Of a stretch of DNA of 64,000 nucleotides, positions 28,067 to 37,055 are shown in pieces. The stretch comes from Desulfovibrio fairfieldensis (GTDB lineage Bacteria; Desulfobacterota; Desulfovibrionia; Desulfovibrionales; Desulfovibrionaceae): positions 2,446,501-2,510,500 of the forward strand of contig NZ_CP014229.1 of the NCBI RefSeq assembly GCF_001553605.1. The letters are read 5' to 3'. Below the pieces are notes generated by a model. It did not search any database and was not told the DNA's origin. It worked only from the letters and a program-made list of their open reading frames with translations. The position numbers and the translations under genes are program-made. How positions within the stretch are numbered: the stretch's first letter is position 1; each line of letters begins with the position of its first letter.

Positions 28067-28813
28067 CTAAAATGCCTTCCGGCCGAACACGCTGCCCCAC
28101 GAGGAACCGCGCTCACGCGCGGCGGCCGGGTCCACCCAGGCCAGCACCACCCGGCCCATATCCCAGGCCAGAGAGCGCGCAATAAGCCCCGACGGGTCCG
28201 CCGGATTGCGTTCCTTGATAGAAAAGAGATAAAAATCGTGCACCTGGCGGGCTTCCATCATGCCGCCCTGGGCCAGGGACCAGAGCTGCGTGCCGGTCTT
28301 CACGTCATACACTTCAATCGCCAGGGACAGGGAGCTGTCGCCGCCGCTGCCGCCGTCCATATAGTGATTGATATAGCCGCCCACCAGAAGTTCCGCGCCG
28401 CGCTGCCGGGCCAGGGCCAGAGCGCGCGAGCGTTCAAAGGGACCGGCTTCGGGCGCGTATTCCAGGGCCTCGAAGGCATTGAGCGAAAGCCAGATCTGCC
28501 AGACCTGGCGCGAAAGCAGGTCGCTGAAGGTCACGGCATTGGTGATCTGCTGCACGGCGCGCAGGGGCACGAAAAGCGCGCGTGGGCGGTGCCCGGCCGG
28601 ACCGAGCGGGGACACATAGACGGCGGGCGGCTGACGGCGCACGAAATTGTCGATCTGGATCTGGAAAGGCGTGCTGAAATCTCCGGCCAGGGAGATGGAG
28701 GAACGGCTGTCGTCCGGGGTGCTGGCGCAACCGGCGGCAAAAGCCAGAACCAGGGCCAGGACCGGGAGCAGGCCCGGCAGCCAGGGGCATACGCGCCGCG
28801 GCAACGATTTCAT
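28067..28813 (-). CDS. Exported lipoprotein, FlgO-like type, function unknown
   Basis: A 248-residue lipoprotein: signal ...PVLALVLAFAAGCAS with lipobox AAGC, mature N-terminal Cys. The body contains SLAGDFSTPFQIQIDNFVRR, LLVGGYINHYMDGG and LAIEVYDVKTGTQLWSLAQGG, a pattern seen in envelope proteins that assemble a beta-sheet subdomain (FlgO/TolB-amino-like); the similarity is by eye only. The start overlaps the stop of the upstream 116-residue gene (ATGA), so the three genes between 28067 and 30232 form an operon. Probably an outer-membrane or periplasmic component. No catalytic residues are identifiable. Confidence 0.7.
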   Translation of the reverse strand: MKSLPRRVCPWLPGLLPVLALVLAFAAGCASTPDDSRSSISLAGDFSTPFQIQIDNFVRRQPPAVYVSPLGPAGHRPRALFVPLRAVQQITNAVTFSDLLSRQVWQIWLSLNAFEALEYAPEAGPFERSRALALARQRGAELLVGGYINHYMDGGSGGDSSLSLAIEVYDVKTGTQLWSLAQGGMMEARQVHDFYLFSIKERNPADPSGLIARSLAWDMGRVVLAWVDPAAARERGSSWGSVFGRKAF

Positions 28814-29160
28814 TGCGGTTTCTCCGAGGCTAGGCGCGCCTTCTGAATCGAGGCGAGCAATTTTTCCCGCGCGTCGCGCAGGTTGTCGTAGAGGGCAAGG
28901 CGTCTGTCGGCCGACAGGCGGCAGAAATCCGCCGTGCGGGTCATGTCGGCAAGGTGCGCCATGGCCTGCGCCAGTTCCGCCAGTTGGCGCGCCTCCGGTC
29001 CGGCCAGGGGCACGCTTCTGCCGGCAAGTTCCGCCAGATGCCCCAGCTCCTCGGCCTGGGCACGGATGCCCTCGGGCCGGATCGCCGCGCCATATTTCCG
29101 ACGTTTGCGAAATTCATGCCAGAGAAAGCGGATTCGTCGCCACAACCGGGCCATGCCCAT
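28810..29160 (-). CDS. Small basic helical protein, unknown function
   Basis: A 116-residue protein rich in Arg, Ala, Leu and Glu. It has a basic N-terminus (RLWRRIRFLWHEFRKRRKYG) that could touch membrane or nucleic acid, and a predicted all-helical, possibly coiled-coil remainder (QAEELGHLAELAG, AELAQAMAHLADM). No family is recognised. It lies 4 bp after the zinc-ribbon/YIP1-like gene and overlaps the lipoprotein gene by 4 nt, so it is translated with both. A weak GAGGCA precedes the ATG. Confidence 0.65.
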   Translation of the reverse strand: MGMARLWRRIRFLWHEFRKRRKYGAAIRPEGIRAQAEELGHLAELAGRSVPLAGPEARQLAELAQAMAHLADMTRTADFCRLSADRRLALYDNLRDAREKLLASIQKARLASEKPQ

Positions 29161-29164
29161 TGCC

Positions 29165-30232
29165 TCAGGATTGGACCGCGTACAGCAGTTGAAGGATCAT
29201 GGGCCCCATCACCATGCAGACTGGCACAAAACCCAGCAGGGTCTGCGGCCAGTTCAGGCGCAGGGCCGCGCGGCAGCCCACGGCCATGCAGGCGAGGCCC
29301 CAGACCATGCCCGCCAGGGAGCCCAGCGCAGGAATGACGCAGAGCAGCGCCGGGGCCGAACTGTAGACCATGACCTGGAAAACCAGGGGAAAGCTGGCCC
29401 GGTCCGGCGCCACGAAACGGTAGGCCAGATGGGTCAGGCCGCTGAAAACATAGAGTTGCAGAACCAGCATGGCCGTGCGCAGCAGCAGGGTCATAGCCAG
29501 ATTGCTCTGTGGGGCCAGGAGAGCCAGCATTTTTTCCAGCTGCGGGTCCGTGGCCGCGCTGGGGGCCATGATCGCCAGCAGTATGCCGCCCCAGAAACGC
29601 TCCACCACCGTCTGCACCACGCAGATAATAAGGTAGAAGCACAGGGCCCGCAGTTGCGGCGCTTCCGGGTTGAGCGAGCCGAAAAAGCGCGGCGCGGCGA
29701 ACATGACCCGCATGACCGTCTGATAAAAGGAAGCCAGCCAGCCGTCATGTCCGGGTGCCGTCTCCCAGGGATTGGCCTCATAGTCATGCTCCGCATGGGG
29801 GTCCGCATCCCGCTCCGGCTCCCGCAGGCGGGCGGCCTCACGGGCATAGGCCCGGCTGGCAGTCCGGCGGATGTCCTCTTCCTCCTCCTGTTCCGGCGCG
29901 GCATCCGGGCGGTCGGCGAAGGCGCCGCCGTCTTCGCTTCGCGGCTCCCGGCGCTTGCCCTCCGCTTCGCTCGCGGCGCGCTCAGGCTCTTCTTCCCGTA
30001 CTTGGCGGCCCGGCACAATGGCGCCGGGCGGCAGGGGATCATCCTGCCCTGCCGAGCCCGCCGTGGTCCCGTCGCGTGGCGCGGGCGCGTCAAGGGTTTC
30101 CAGCACCCCGTCCTCGGGCGAAAAGCGGAAGCGGCAGGCGCATTTGGGACAGGTGGCAATGACAGCGCGCGCGGGCAGGCGGTCGGCGGGCAGTTCTCGG
30201 CTGAAGCCGCACTGCGGGCAGGTAATATTCAC
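29165..30232 (-). CDS. Zinc-ribbon membrane protein with YIP1-like domain
   Basis: A 355-residue protein starting at GTG 30232 (GGAG 7 nt upstream), which places NITCPQCGFSRELP and ATCPKCACRFRFSP at the very N-terminus: an MJ0042-type CxxC...CxxC zinc finger. A long charged, Pro/Glu/Arg-rich linker (about 40-165) follows. The C-terminal 190 residues hold about five hydrophobic helices, including LRALCFYLIICVVQTVVERF and a YIP1-like arrangement (FYQTVMRVMFAAPRFF just before). Such fusions are common in deltaproteobacteria but functionally unassigned. It begins the operon with the small helical protein and the lipoprotein. Confidence 0.75.
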   Translation of the reverse strand: MNITCPQCGFSRELPADRLPARAVIATCPKCACRFRFSPEDGVLETLDAPAPRDGTTAGSAGQDDPLPPGAIVPGRQVREEEPERAASEAEGKRREPRSEDGGAFADRPDAAPEQEEEEDIRRTASRAYAREAARLREPERDADPHAEHDYEANPWETAPGHDGWLASFYQTVMRVMFAAPRFFGSLNPEAPQLRALCFYLIICVVQTVVERFWGGILLAIMAPSAATDPQLEKMLALLAPQSNLAMTLLLRTAMLVLQLYVFSGLTHLAYRFVAPDRASFPLVFQVMVYSSAPALLCVIPALGSLAGMVWGLACMAVGCRAALRLNWPQTLLGFVPVCMVMGPMILQLLYAVQS

Positions 30233-30286
30233 TACTGGCTCCTCTCGCGCCGCCCGGATTCCGAAGAACGGCGGCACATCTCAATA

Positions 30287-30311
30287 GAGCATTTAACGCT
30301 TGGAAATGCTC
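30287..30311. repeat. Short palindrome GAGCATTT/AAATGCTC
   Basis: The arms GAGCATTT and AAATGCTC pair perfectly around AACGCTTGG. Member of the dispersed AGAGC-type family. It stands 55 bp upstream of the zinc-ribbon gene start, with no T-run on either side. Confidence 0.5.
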
Positions 30312-30507
30312 CAGACGCTTGAAGACCGGAAAGCGCGCTTCCCGGAGGCCGCCACGCGGCCGAATGTACCTTCTCTATTAGCCGCAGGCAGGCGTGCTGG
30401 CAAGTCCGCCACGGACGTGCCCGAAGCCGGTCGACCCGGCCATGGCCGCTTTCGGCACGGCAAAGCCCAAAAAATTCCTCGGTCCGCATTTTCGCCTTGA
30501 CAAGTTT

Positions 30508-30536
30508 TTGGGAATGCGGGTAAGCAGAACTATAGT
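30508..30536 (+). promoter_or_regulatory. Candidate promoter and operator of the GntR regulator
   Basis: TTGGGA (30508-30513) and TATAGT (30531-30536) are 17 bp apart. The -10 box is embedded in CTATAGTCAACTAGTCAT, with mirrored TAGT/ACTA arms, a plausible autoregulatory site for the GntR/HutC protein encoded 70 bp downstream. An alternative TTGACA lies at 30497. Based on consensus matching only. Confidence 0.4.
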
Positions 30537-30605
30537 CAACTAGTCATATATATGAATTTATCCGGCCACGCGTATTCCGATAAGCGCCGCGCACAAGGAA
30601 GCCGT

Positions 30606-31361
30606 ATGCAATACCATGAGCCATCCCTCCAATCCCGGCACAATCCCGACAATCACCTGCCCGCCTATGCCAGAATCAGCCAGAGCCTGCGCCGCCAGAT
30701 AGAAAGCAAGGCCTGGCAGCCGGGCGACCTGATCCCCACGGAAAGCCGGTTGTCCAAAGAGTACGGCGTCAGCATCGGCACCGTGCGCAAGGCCTTGCAG
30801 GAGCTGGTCATTGCCGGTTTTCTCTACCGGGTGCAGGGCAAGGGAACCTATGTGGCGGGCAGCTTCATCCGCAGCAAAGACCACCGTTTCTACCGCACCC
30901 ACGCCGCCTTCGGCGAACCTGATCCGGAACGGCGCTTCACTTTTCTGCGCTCTTCCACGGAACCGGGGCAGGACTTCATCTGCCGCTATCTGCAACTGGA
31001 GGAAGGCACGCCCCTGCTCAAGCTGGAACGGCTCATTTCCATTGACGACCGGCCCTTTGTGCTGGTGCATTCCTATTTCGAGGCCGCGCGCTTTCCGGAA
31101 CTGGCGCGCACGGACCCGCGCCGCTTTGAAAGCGAGGCCCTGACCCTGATCATTGAAGAGGATTACGGCACGCCCACCATGTCGGCCAGTGAATTGTGCT
31201 GCGCCGCCACCGCCTTGCCGGAAGTGGCCGCTGTGCTGCAACTGCCTGAAAACTCCCCTGTTCTTTTTCTTGAAATGCTTTCCTGCTCCTACAACGAGAT
31301 ACCCTATGAATACCGGCAGAGTTTCTGCGTCCCCGGCAGAAAGCTCTCCCGCTCCTACTGA
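30606..31361 (+). CDS. GntR-family (HutC subfamily) transcriptional regulator
   Basis: A 251-residue repressor/activator from the ATG at 30606 (AAGGA upstream; an in-frame ATG at 30552 lacks a ribosome site). The N-terminal winged helix spans about 15-85: PAYARISQSLRRQIESKAWQ, GDLIPTESRLSKEYGVS and GTVRKALQELVIAGFLYRVQ with GKGTYV, the GntR signature. The C-terminal effector domain (about 100-250) has a UTRA-like layout: EEGTPLLKLERLISIDDRPF and SPVLFLEMLSC. It is the first gene of the phosphoesterase-TctCBA cluster and most likely controls it in response to the transported compound or its cleavage product. Confidence 0.9.
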   Translation: MQYHEPSLQSRHNPDNHLPAYARISQSLRRQIESKAWQPGDLIPTESRLSKEYGVSIGTVRKALQELVIAGFLYRVQGKGTYVAGSFIRSKDHRFYRTHAAFGEPDPERRFTFLRSSTEPGQDFICRYLQLEEGTPLLKLERLISIDDRPFVLVHSYFEAARFPELARTDPRRFESEALTLIIEEDYGTPTMSASELCCAATALPEVAAVLQLPENSPVLFLEMLSCSYNEIPYEYRQSFCVPGRKLSRSY

Positions 31362-31480
31362 AATTTCACGCCTGTACTGCCGTAACAGGCGTGGAGGCCG
31401 CAGCGCAAAAAATGCGATTTTGCGCTCCCCCCGCCGCCGCTGGCGGCGCTCCACGGCCCAACCCGCAGGGAGGATACAGC

Positions 31481-33532
31481 ATGCAGCCTCATGACTTGGG
31501 AAAACGGCTTTTTACATTTGCCGTTATTGCTGATTCACATCTCAATCAGGATGAATTGGACTGCAATTCGCCCTTCCCGGTCAACAAGCTGGCCAACAGG
31601 CGCATGCGCCATGTGGTCCGCGATCTGAACCGGCGGGATGTGGCCTTTGTGGTCCATCTGGGCGACCTGATCCACCCGGTTCCCGCCGTCAAGGAGCTGT
31701 ATGCCGGAGCGGCCGCGCGTTTTCACGCCCAGGTCAGGGAACTGAACGCCCCCCTCCACCTCACCCCCGGCAACCACGACATCGGCGACAAACCCATGCC
31801 CTGGGCCCCGGCGGGCTCCATTACGGAAGACTATATCCGGCTCTGGCGGGAGACTTTCGGCGACGACTATTATTCCTTTGACCACAACGGCATCCATATG
31901 GTGGTCATCAACGCGCAGTTGATGAACAGCGGCCTGCCCGCCGAAGCGGAGCAGAAACGCTGGCTGGAGGACGACCTTCTTGCCCACGCCGGACAACGGA
32001 TTTTCATCTGCACCCATTACCCGCCCTTTCTCTGCGAAACGGACGAGGCCGAGCATTACGACAATATCGCGGAGCCGGAGCGCGGCCGGCTGCTTGAGCT
32101 GATGGCCCGTTGCGGCGTGGAAGGCCTGTTCGCCGGGCACGTCCATAATTTCTGGTACCTGAACGAAGGCGCCACCAGGCATTATCTCCTGCCCTCCACT
32201 TCCTTTGTGCGCCAGGACTACAGCGAAATGTTCAAGGCCCCGCCCGCCCTGGAGGAAACCGAAGCCGGGCGCAATGACGCGGCCAAGCTGGGCTATTTTC
32301 TGGTGCACGTGCACGAGCGCGGGCACCTCTGTGAAATGGTCCGGACCTACGGCGCGTGCGCGGCCCCGGACGACCCGCTGGAAACGCCGCCCATGAGCGT
32401 GACTCCGGTCGCGCCCGCCCGCAACCGTTACGCGGCCCTGGGCTTTGATCTGCGCCAGAGCTGGGCCGAAGCCGTGGGCATCCCGCCCAGCGGCGCGCTG
32501 GATGAATTCGACAGAAAGCAGGTCCGCAACGACTACCCCCTGCTGGCGCTCTGGGAAATGGGCGTGCGCCATCTGCGCATCCCCCTTCAGGACCTGCGCA
32601 ACGCCGAGGCCCGGCGGCGCATACGCGGCCTTCTGCCGATGGGGCAGACCTTCACCCTCTATTCCTACGGCCTGCCCACGCCGCGCGACGCAAAGCTCAT
32701 TCTGGACAACGCCGCCCTGCTCTCCGGCTGGGAAATCAGCTTCCGTGAGCAGGAACTGGCGCGGCTTGCCGCCGGGCTACGCGAATTGCGACGCGAACTG
32801 AAGCTGCCCATCCTGCTCAGCCGGATGTGGGAGCATGAGGACAACCGCGCGCCTGACGGCCGCTATTTTCACGTCATGAACCACGGATTCACCGCGGGAG
32901 ACGCGGGCAGAATCGCCCGCTTGGCCGCGCTCCGGGGGCTGGAAGGCATCGGGCTGGTATTCCGGGCCATGAGCCACGACGACCTCCCCACCCTCACGGC
33001 CTTTGCCCACAAAACCTGTGCCGCGCGCGGTCTGCCCGCCTCCCTGCATCTGCGCCTGACCGGCTTCAATCCGGCCGGGGCAATGCGCGACGACACATGG
33101 GCGGCGCAGCGCACGGCCGAGGCCCTGTTCTGCGCCGCGGGCACGGGCGTCACGGTTTTTGCCGACGCCCTTACGGATATCGACCGGGGCTATTTCGTGC
33201 GCAACGGCGTGCTGGACCAGACCTGCAATCCCCGGCGGGCCGCCGGGGTCATCGGCCATCTGCACGCCGCGCTCAACGAAGGCCGGGGAGACATCGGCCC
33301 TGTGGAGGAAATGGAAGCCAAGGGCCGCTGGCTCCGGACCCGCCAAAACGGCGAGAGCATCGCCCTGTACATGGCCGGTCCCGACGCCGTGGGCGCGCCC
33401 CTGTCCATCCCGCCGGAACTCTTCACCTCCACGGCGGCGGTGACGGCGGTGGATCTGGACAGCGGCTTCAAATTCCCGGCCGGAGAACTCCGCCCCGTGG
33501 CCGAGGGCCTGTATTTTTTGCGAGGACATTAA
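31481..33532 (+). CDS. Two-domain calcineurin-like metallophosphoesterase
   Basis: A 684-residue-scale cytoplasmic enzyme; no signal peptide is present. The chosen ATG at 31481 has GGGAGG upstream. Residues 1-320 form a dinuclear metallophosphatase: ADSH (Asp18, His20), HLGDLIH (Asp62), PGNHDIG (Asn98, His99), CTHYPP (His179) and AGHVHNF (His220, His222). The remaining 340 or so residues are unfamiliar. They contain repeated alpha/beta units (LALWEMGVRHLRIPLQDL, LASLHLRLTGFNPAG-like) that suggest a TIM-barrel-like second domain, possibly acting on the sugar or acid part of a phosphodiester. Placement between a GntR regulator and a TctCBA transporter implies hydrolysis of an imported phosphorylated organic compound. 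The substrate is unknown. Confidence 0.82.
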   Translation: MQPHDLGKRLFTFAVIADSHLNQDELDCNSPFPVNKLANRRMRHVVRDLNRRDVAFVVHLGDLIHPVPAVKELYAGAAARFHAQVRELNAPLHLTPGNHDIGDKPMPWAPAGSITEDYIRLWRETFGDDYYSFDHNGIHMVVINAQLMNSGLPAEAEQKRWLEDDLLAHAGQRIFICTHYPPFLCETDEAEHYDNIAEPERGRLLELMARCGVEGLFAGHVHNFWYLNEGATRHYLLPSTSFVRQDYSEMFKAPPALEETEAGRNDAAKLGYFLVHVHERGHLCEMVRTYGACAAPDDPLETPPMSVTPVAPARNRYAALGFDLRQSWAEAVGIPPSGALDEFDRKQVRNDYPLLALWEMGVRHLRIPLQDLRNAEARRRIRGLLPMGQTFTLYSYGLPTPRDAKLILDNAALLSGWEISFREQELARLAAGLRELRRELKLPILLSRMWEHEDNRAPDGRYFHVMNHGFTAGDAGRIARLAALRGLEGIGLVFRAMSHDDLPTLTAFAHKTCAARGLPASLHLRLTGFNPAGAMRDDTWAAQRTAEALFCAAGTGVTVFADALTDIDRGYFVRNGVLDQTCNPRRAAGVIGHLHAALNEGRGDIGPVEEMEAKGRWLRTRQNGESIALYMAGPDAVGAPLSIPPELFTSTAAVTAVDLDSGFKFPAGELRPVAEGLYFLRGH

Positions 33533-33616
33533 TCCGTTCTCAATGTGCACGGAAGCCATCCCCGGAATGAACCGGGGGGTGGATCAGAATAAAACCAGCC
33601 GTAAAGGAGAACCGTC

Positions 33617-34600
33617 ATGTCGCACCGATTCACACGCATTCTGGCTTTAGCCCTGCTGGCTCTCTGTTTCACGGGCACGGCCCATGCCGAATACCCCAAG
33701 GGCCCCATTTCCATCATCTGCCCCTTCGGCGCGGGCGGCGCGGGCGATCTGGCGGCCCGCATTCTGGCCAACGCCGTCAAGAACGACTTCGCCAAGCCCG
33801 TGGTCGTGGTCAACAAACCCGGCGCGGCCGGTGTGCTGGGCACCACCGTGGCCTTTCGCAGCAAGCCCGACGGCCAGACCCTGCTCATCGGACGCGTTGC
33901 CAACGCCGCCATCATCCCGGCGCTGAACAAGACCATTCAGTACAAGTGGGACAGCTTTGTCTTTCTGGGCCTGCTGGATCTTAATCCCCTGGTGGTCGTG
34001 GTCCACAAGGATTCGCCCTACAAGACGCTGCGGGACCTGGCCGACGCCGTCAAGGCCAATCCCGGCAAGCTGACCTTCAGCACGGCCGGAGCCCTGAACA
34101 TTCAGGAAATCGCCTCCTATATGCTGCTGCACGCCGTAGGCCTGGGCAAGGACGGCGCGGTGAGCGTGCCCTTCCAGAGCGACGCGGCGGGCAAGAACGC
34201 CATTCTGGGCGGGCATGTGGACTTCGGGGCCATCAACCTGGCGGCGGCCTTTGACCAGCTCGGCGAAGGCGGCAAGCTGCGCGCCCTGGCCGTGACCACG
34301 GCCAAGCGCCTGCCCAAGTATCCGGATATTCCCACCGTGCGCGAGGCCGGTTTCCCTGAACTGGAAAACATTTTGGGCTGGAACGCCCTGTACGGCATCA
34401 AGGGCTTGCCCCAGGAGGCCGTGGACAAGTGGGCACAGGCCCTGCAGGCCGTCAAGACCAACAAGGAGTGGCTGGAGCCCACGGAAAACATGGGAGCCAT
34501 CCCCGATATTCTGTCCCCGGCCGAAACCGAAGCCTTTGTGCGGGCCCAGGTGCAGAAGTTCGAACAACTGGGGCAGGCCCTGGGCCTGGTCATCCGGTAA
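33617..34600 (+). CDS. tctC: Tripartite tricarboxylate transporter substrate-binding protein (TctC family)
   Basis: A 327-residue periplasmic binding protein. The signal peptide MSHRFTRILALALLALCFTG ends at AHA/E. The mature protein starts EYPKGPISIICPFGAGGAGD, the canonical TctC/Bug opening with the pocket-forming PFGAGGAGD loop, followed by VVNKPGAAG. ALAVTTAKRLPKYPDIPTV is the second conserved Bug region. An AAAGGAGAA ribosome site precedes the ATG. It should capture a carboxylate-type ligand and deliver it to TctBA, encoded next. Ligand identity cannot be deduced. Confidence 0.92.
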   Translation: MSHRFTRILALALLALCFTGTAHAEYPKGPISIICPFGAGGAGDLAARILANAVKNDFAKPVVVVNKPGAAGVLGTTVAFRSKPDGQTLLIGRVANAAIIPALNKTIQYKWDSFVFLGLLDLNPLVVVVHKDSPYKTLRDLADAVKANPGKLTFSTAGALNIQEIASYMLLHAVGLGKDGAVSVPFQSDAAGKNAILGGHVDFGAINLAAAFDQLGEGGKLRALAVTTAKRLPKYPDIPTVREAGFPELENILGWNALYGIKGLPQEAVDKWAQALQAVKTNKEWLEPTENMGAIPDILSPAETEAFVRAQVQKFEQLGQALGLVIR

Positions 34601-34697
34601 CATACCTTTCACGGCGGGAAATTTCCGGCCTGACCTCTTCCGACATATTCCGGACGCCGCGCGGGGAGGAGCCCCTCCCCGCCGCCAAGGAGGCCAT

Positions 34698-35213
34698 ATG
34701 CACGCGACAGTACGGCAAGATCTGATCCTGGGGCTGACGCTCACGGCATTTTTCTGCATGGTCTATTTCGTACTTATCCCTCTGGGCATCGAGGTTCCCC
34801 ATTCCCATGACCCCGGCCAGCTTTCCCCGGCGGCCTATCCTTCCTGGATCGCCCTGGCGGGACTGGGCGCCTCGCTGCTGCTCACGGCCAACACAATCCT
34901 GAAGCATTTACGGCTGCGCCGCGCCGCCGCGCCACCCGCAAGCCTGGACAAAGCCGGGCCCCGGAGTTGGGGCGCATTGATTCATACCCTTCTGGCCTTC
35001 GGGCTGCTCTTTCTCTTTTACTTCTTCATTGACGACGTGGGCATGGTGCTGGGCAGTTTTATTCTGTACGCGGCCTTTGCCCGGCTCTGCGGCGAACGCA
35101 ACTGGCTGCGCCTGCTGCTGACGGACTGCATCCTTACCGCCGCGCTTTACGTCTTTTTCGTCCGCATCGCCGCCGTGCCCGTTCCTTTGGGCATTCTGCA
35201 ATCCTTCCTCTGA
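34698..35213 (+). CDS. tctB: Tripartite tricarboxylate transporter small membrane subunit (TctB family)
   Basis: A 171-residue protein with four predicted transmembrane helices (about 10-28, 50-66, 95-112, 140-160); the typical poorly conserved TctB layout, recognised mainly from position between tctC and tctA. AAGGAGG precedes the ATG at 34698. It forms the TctAB membrane complex, with TctA carrying the ion-coupled translocation pathway. A 281-bp gap, containing an inserted MITE-like element, separates it from tctA. Confidence 0.82.
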   Translation: MHATVRQDLILGLTLTAFFCMVYFVLIPLGIEVPHSHDPGQLSPAAYPSWIALAGLGASLLLTANTILKHLRLRRAAAPPASLDKAGPRSWGALIHTLLAFGLLFLFYFFIDDVGMVLGSFILYAAFARLCGERNWLRLLLTDCILTAALYVFFVRIAAVPVPLGILQSFL

Positions 35214-35341
35214 AAACCGGCGCACCTCGCTCCGGCACGGTGTACTGTCACAAAGGTTCCATCGCTCCGCTCTGAATTCAGTATACTCCGCGCCGCAAAA
35301 CAGCATACGGCACACGACAACCATCAGTGTAAACAGCTTTA

Positions 35342-35482
35342 GGGACTGCTTCCAAATTGTGGAGTTTTGCCTTTCCAGAGAGGGAAATAGGCTTTTTACA
35401 AAAAAAATGTATTCCCAATGGCACTCGCTTCAACCGTTGCACCGAAGTTGGAAGGCAAAAGAACCGATTTAGCAACAGTCCC
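35342..35482. repeat. MITE-like element 1, between tctB and tctA
   Basis: A 141-bp element with long imperfect terminal inverted repeats: the left end GGGACTGCTTCCAAATTG and the reverse complement of the right end, GGGACTGTTGCTAAATCG, are followed on each side by TTTTGCCTT. Right after its right end comes CAGGAGACGCCC and the tctA start codon, so the insertion abuts the ribosome-binding site. No coding capacity. Relatives are at 41411, 61107 and 61266. Confidence 0.7.
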
Positions 35483-35494
35483 CAGGAGACGCCC

Positions 35495-37003
35495 ATGCTT
35501 GAAGCACTGCAACAAGGACTGCACCTCATCGCCTCCGTGGAAAACATCCTCGCCCTGTTCGGCGGCATGCTCGGCGGCGTGATCATCGGAGCCCTGCCCG
35601 GACTGACCGGGGCCATGGCCGTGACTCTGGCCCTGCCCTTCACCTTTTACATGCCTCCCATCACCTCCCTGATGCTTTTGCTGGGCATCTACAAGGGCTC
35701 CATGTACGGAGGCTCCATTTCCGCCATCCTGATCCGCACGCCGGGCACGGCGGCGGCCGCCTGCACCGTGCTGGACGGCTATCCCCTGGCCCGGCAGGGC
35801 AAGGCGGGACAGGCCCTGTACATGGCCTTGTACTCCTCCTGCTTCGCGGACATGGTGTCCAATCTGGCCCTGATTTTCTGCACCGGCATGATCGCCAGCT
35901 TCGCCCTGCGCTTCGGACCGGCGGAATTCTTTTCCCTGATCTGCTTTTCCCTGACCATTGTGGCCGGGCTGTCCGGCGCGTCCCTGCTCAAGGGGCTCAT
36001 CTCGGCCTGTTTCGGCCTGCTGCTGGCCAGCGTGGGCATGGACATCGTCTTCGGCACCGGCAGGATGACCTTCAACGACGTGAATCTGATGGCGGGCTTC
36101 AGCTTCATTCCCCTGCTCATCGGCCTTTTCGCCATCCCCGAAATCATCAAGGCCACCTCGCCGACCCCGCCGCCCGCCATCCAGGCGGACATGGGGCACA
36201 GCCGCCTGACCTGGGCGGATTTCAAACGCTGCTTCACCTCCATTTTCCGGGGCAGCCTCATCGGCGTGGTCATGGGGGCCATTCCCGGCATCGGCGGCGC
36301 GCCCGCAGCCTATCTCTCCTACAGCGAGGCCCGCCGCTACTCCAAACGCGCGGCCAATTTCGGCAAGGGCGAACTGGAAGGCATCGCCGCCGCCGAGTCC
36401 GGGAACAACGGCGTCTGCGGAGCCACCCTGATTCCCCTGCTCTCGCTGGGCGTGCCCGGCGACATCGTCACGGCCGTGATGCTCGGCGCGTTCATGATGC
36501 ACAACATCACGCCCGGCCCTCTGCTCTTCGAAGAAAATCTGCCCCTGGTGTACGCGCTCTACTTCGGCATCATCCTGAGTTCTCTCTTTCTGCTGATCTC
36601 CGGCTTTTTCTGCCTGCGCGGTGCCGACAAGATCACCAGAGCGCCCCGAATGGTCCTGTTTCCGGCCATCCTCTGCATCTGCCTGTTCGGCGCGTTCTCC
36701 ATCAACAACAACGCCTTCGACATCCTGGTGCTGCTCTGCATGGGCCTGGTGAGCATGTACATGGGCAAAAACCACATCGCGGAAGCGCCCTTTCTGGTGG
36801 CCTTCATCCTCGGCCCGCTCTTTGAGGACAATCTGCGCCGCTCCCTGCTCATTTCCCACGGCGATGTCGGCATTCTCTGGAGCACGCCCATTTGCTGGTT
36901 CTTCATCGCCCTGACCGCGCTCTCCCTGTTCATCACCCTGCGCAAGGAATGGCTGGAACGGAAAAAGAGCCCGGACCCCGTCGAACCGCCCAATGAGGAG
37001 TAA
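35495..37003 (+). CDS. tctA: Tripartite tricarboxylate transporter large membrane subunit (TctA family)
   Basis: A 502-residue polytopic permease with 10-12 hydrophobic helices. Family hallmarks are GALPGLTGAMAVTLALPFTF near the N-terminus, GIYKGSMYGGSISAILI with RTPGTAAA, and in the second half GAIPGIGG and AAESGNNGVCGATLIPLLSLGVPGD, the paired PGxxG/AAESxNN motifs of TctA. The start at 35495 has AGGAGA 7 nt upstream. It uses an ion gradient to import the ligand bound by TctC. The hydrophilic C-terminus (RKKSPDPVEPPNEE) is cytoplasmic. It ends the operon before a new promoter at 37021. Confidence 0.93.
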   Translation: MLEALQQGLHLIASVENILALFGGMLGGVIIGALPGLTGAMAVTLALPFTFYMPPITSLMLLLGIYKGSMYGGSISAILIRTPGTAAAACTVLDGYPLARQGKAGQALYMALYSSCFADMVSNLALIFCTGMIASFALRFGPAEFFSLICFSLTIVAGLSGASLLKGLISACFGLLLASVGMDIVFGTGRMTFNDVNLMAGFSFIPLLIGLFAIPEIIKATSPTPPPAIQADMGHSRLTWADFKRCFTSIFRGSLIGVVMGAIPGIGGAPAAYLSYSEARRYSKRAANFGKGELEGIAAAESGNNGVCGATLIPLLSLGVPGDIVTAVMLGAFMMHNITPGPLLFEENLPLVYALYFGIILSSLFLLISGFFCLRGADKITRAPRMVLFPAILCICLFGAFSINNNAFDILVLLCMGLVSMYMGKNHIAEAPFLVAFILGPLFEDNLRRSLLISHGDVGILWSTPICWFFIALTALSLFITLRKEWLERKKSPDPVEPPNEE

Positions 37004-37020
37004 ACGAGGACAAAGCCCGC

Positions 37021-37049
37021 TTGACAGCTCCGAGGGCTATGGATACATT
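37021..37049 (+). promoter_or_regulatory. Sigma-70-type promoter of the riboswitch transcript
   Basis: TTGACA (37021-37026), a 17-bp spacer and TACATT (37044-37049). Transcription would begin near 37056, just before the AAGGGGAGTA that opens the riboswitch aptamer, which fits well. Confidence 0.7.
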
Positions 37050-37055
37050 CTTCTC

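Larger units (their letters stand above)
30233..30605. other. Divergent intergenic region
   Basis: This 373-bp spacer separates the minus-strand zinc-ribbon operon from the plus-strand regulator gene. It contains an AGAGC-type palindrome (30287-30311), a GC-rich stretch with no coding signal, and a plausible promoter for the regulator near its right end. I see no tRNA or conserved RNA structure. Confidence 0.6.
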
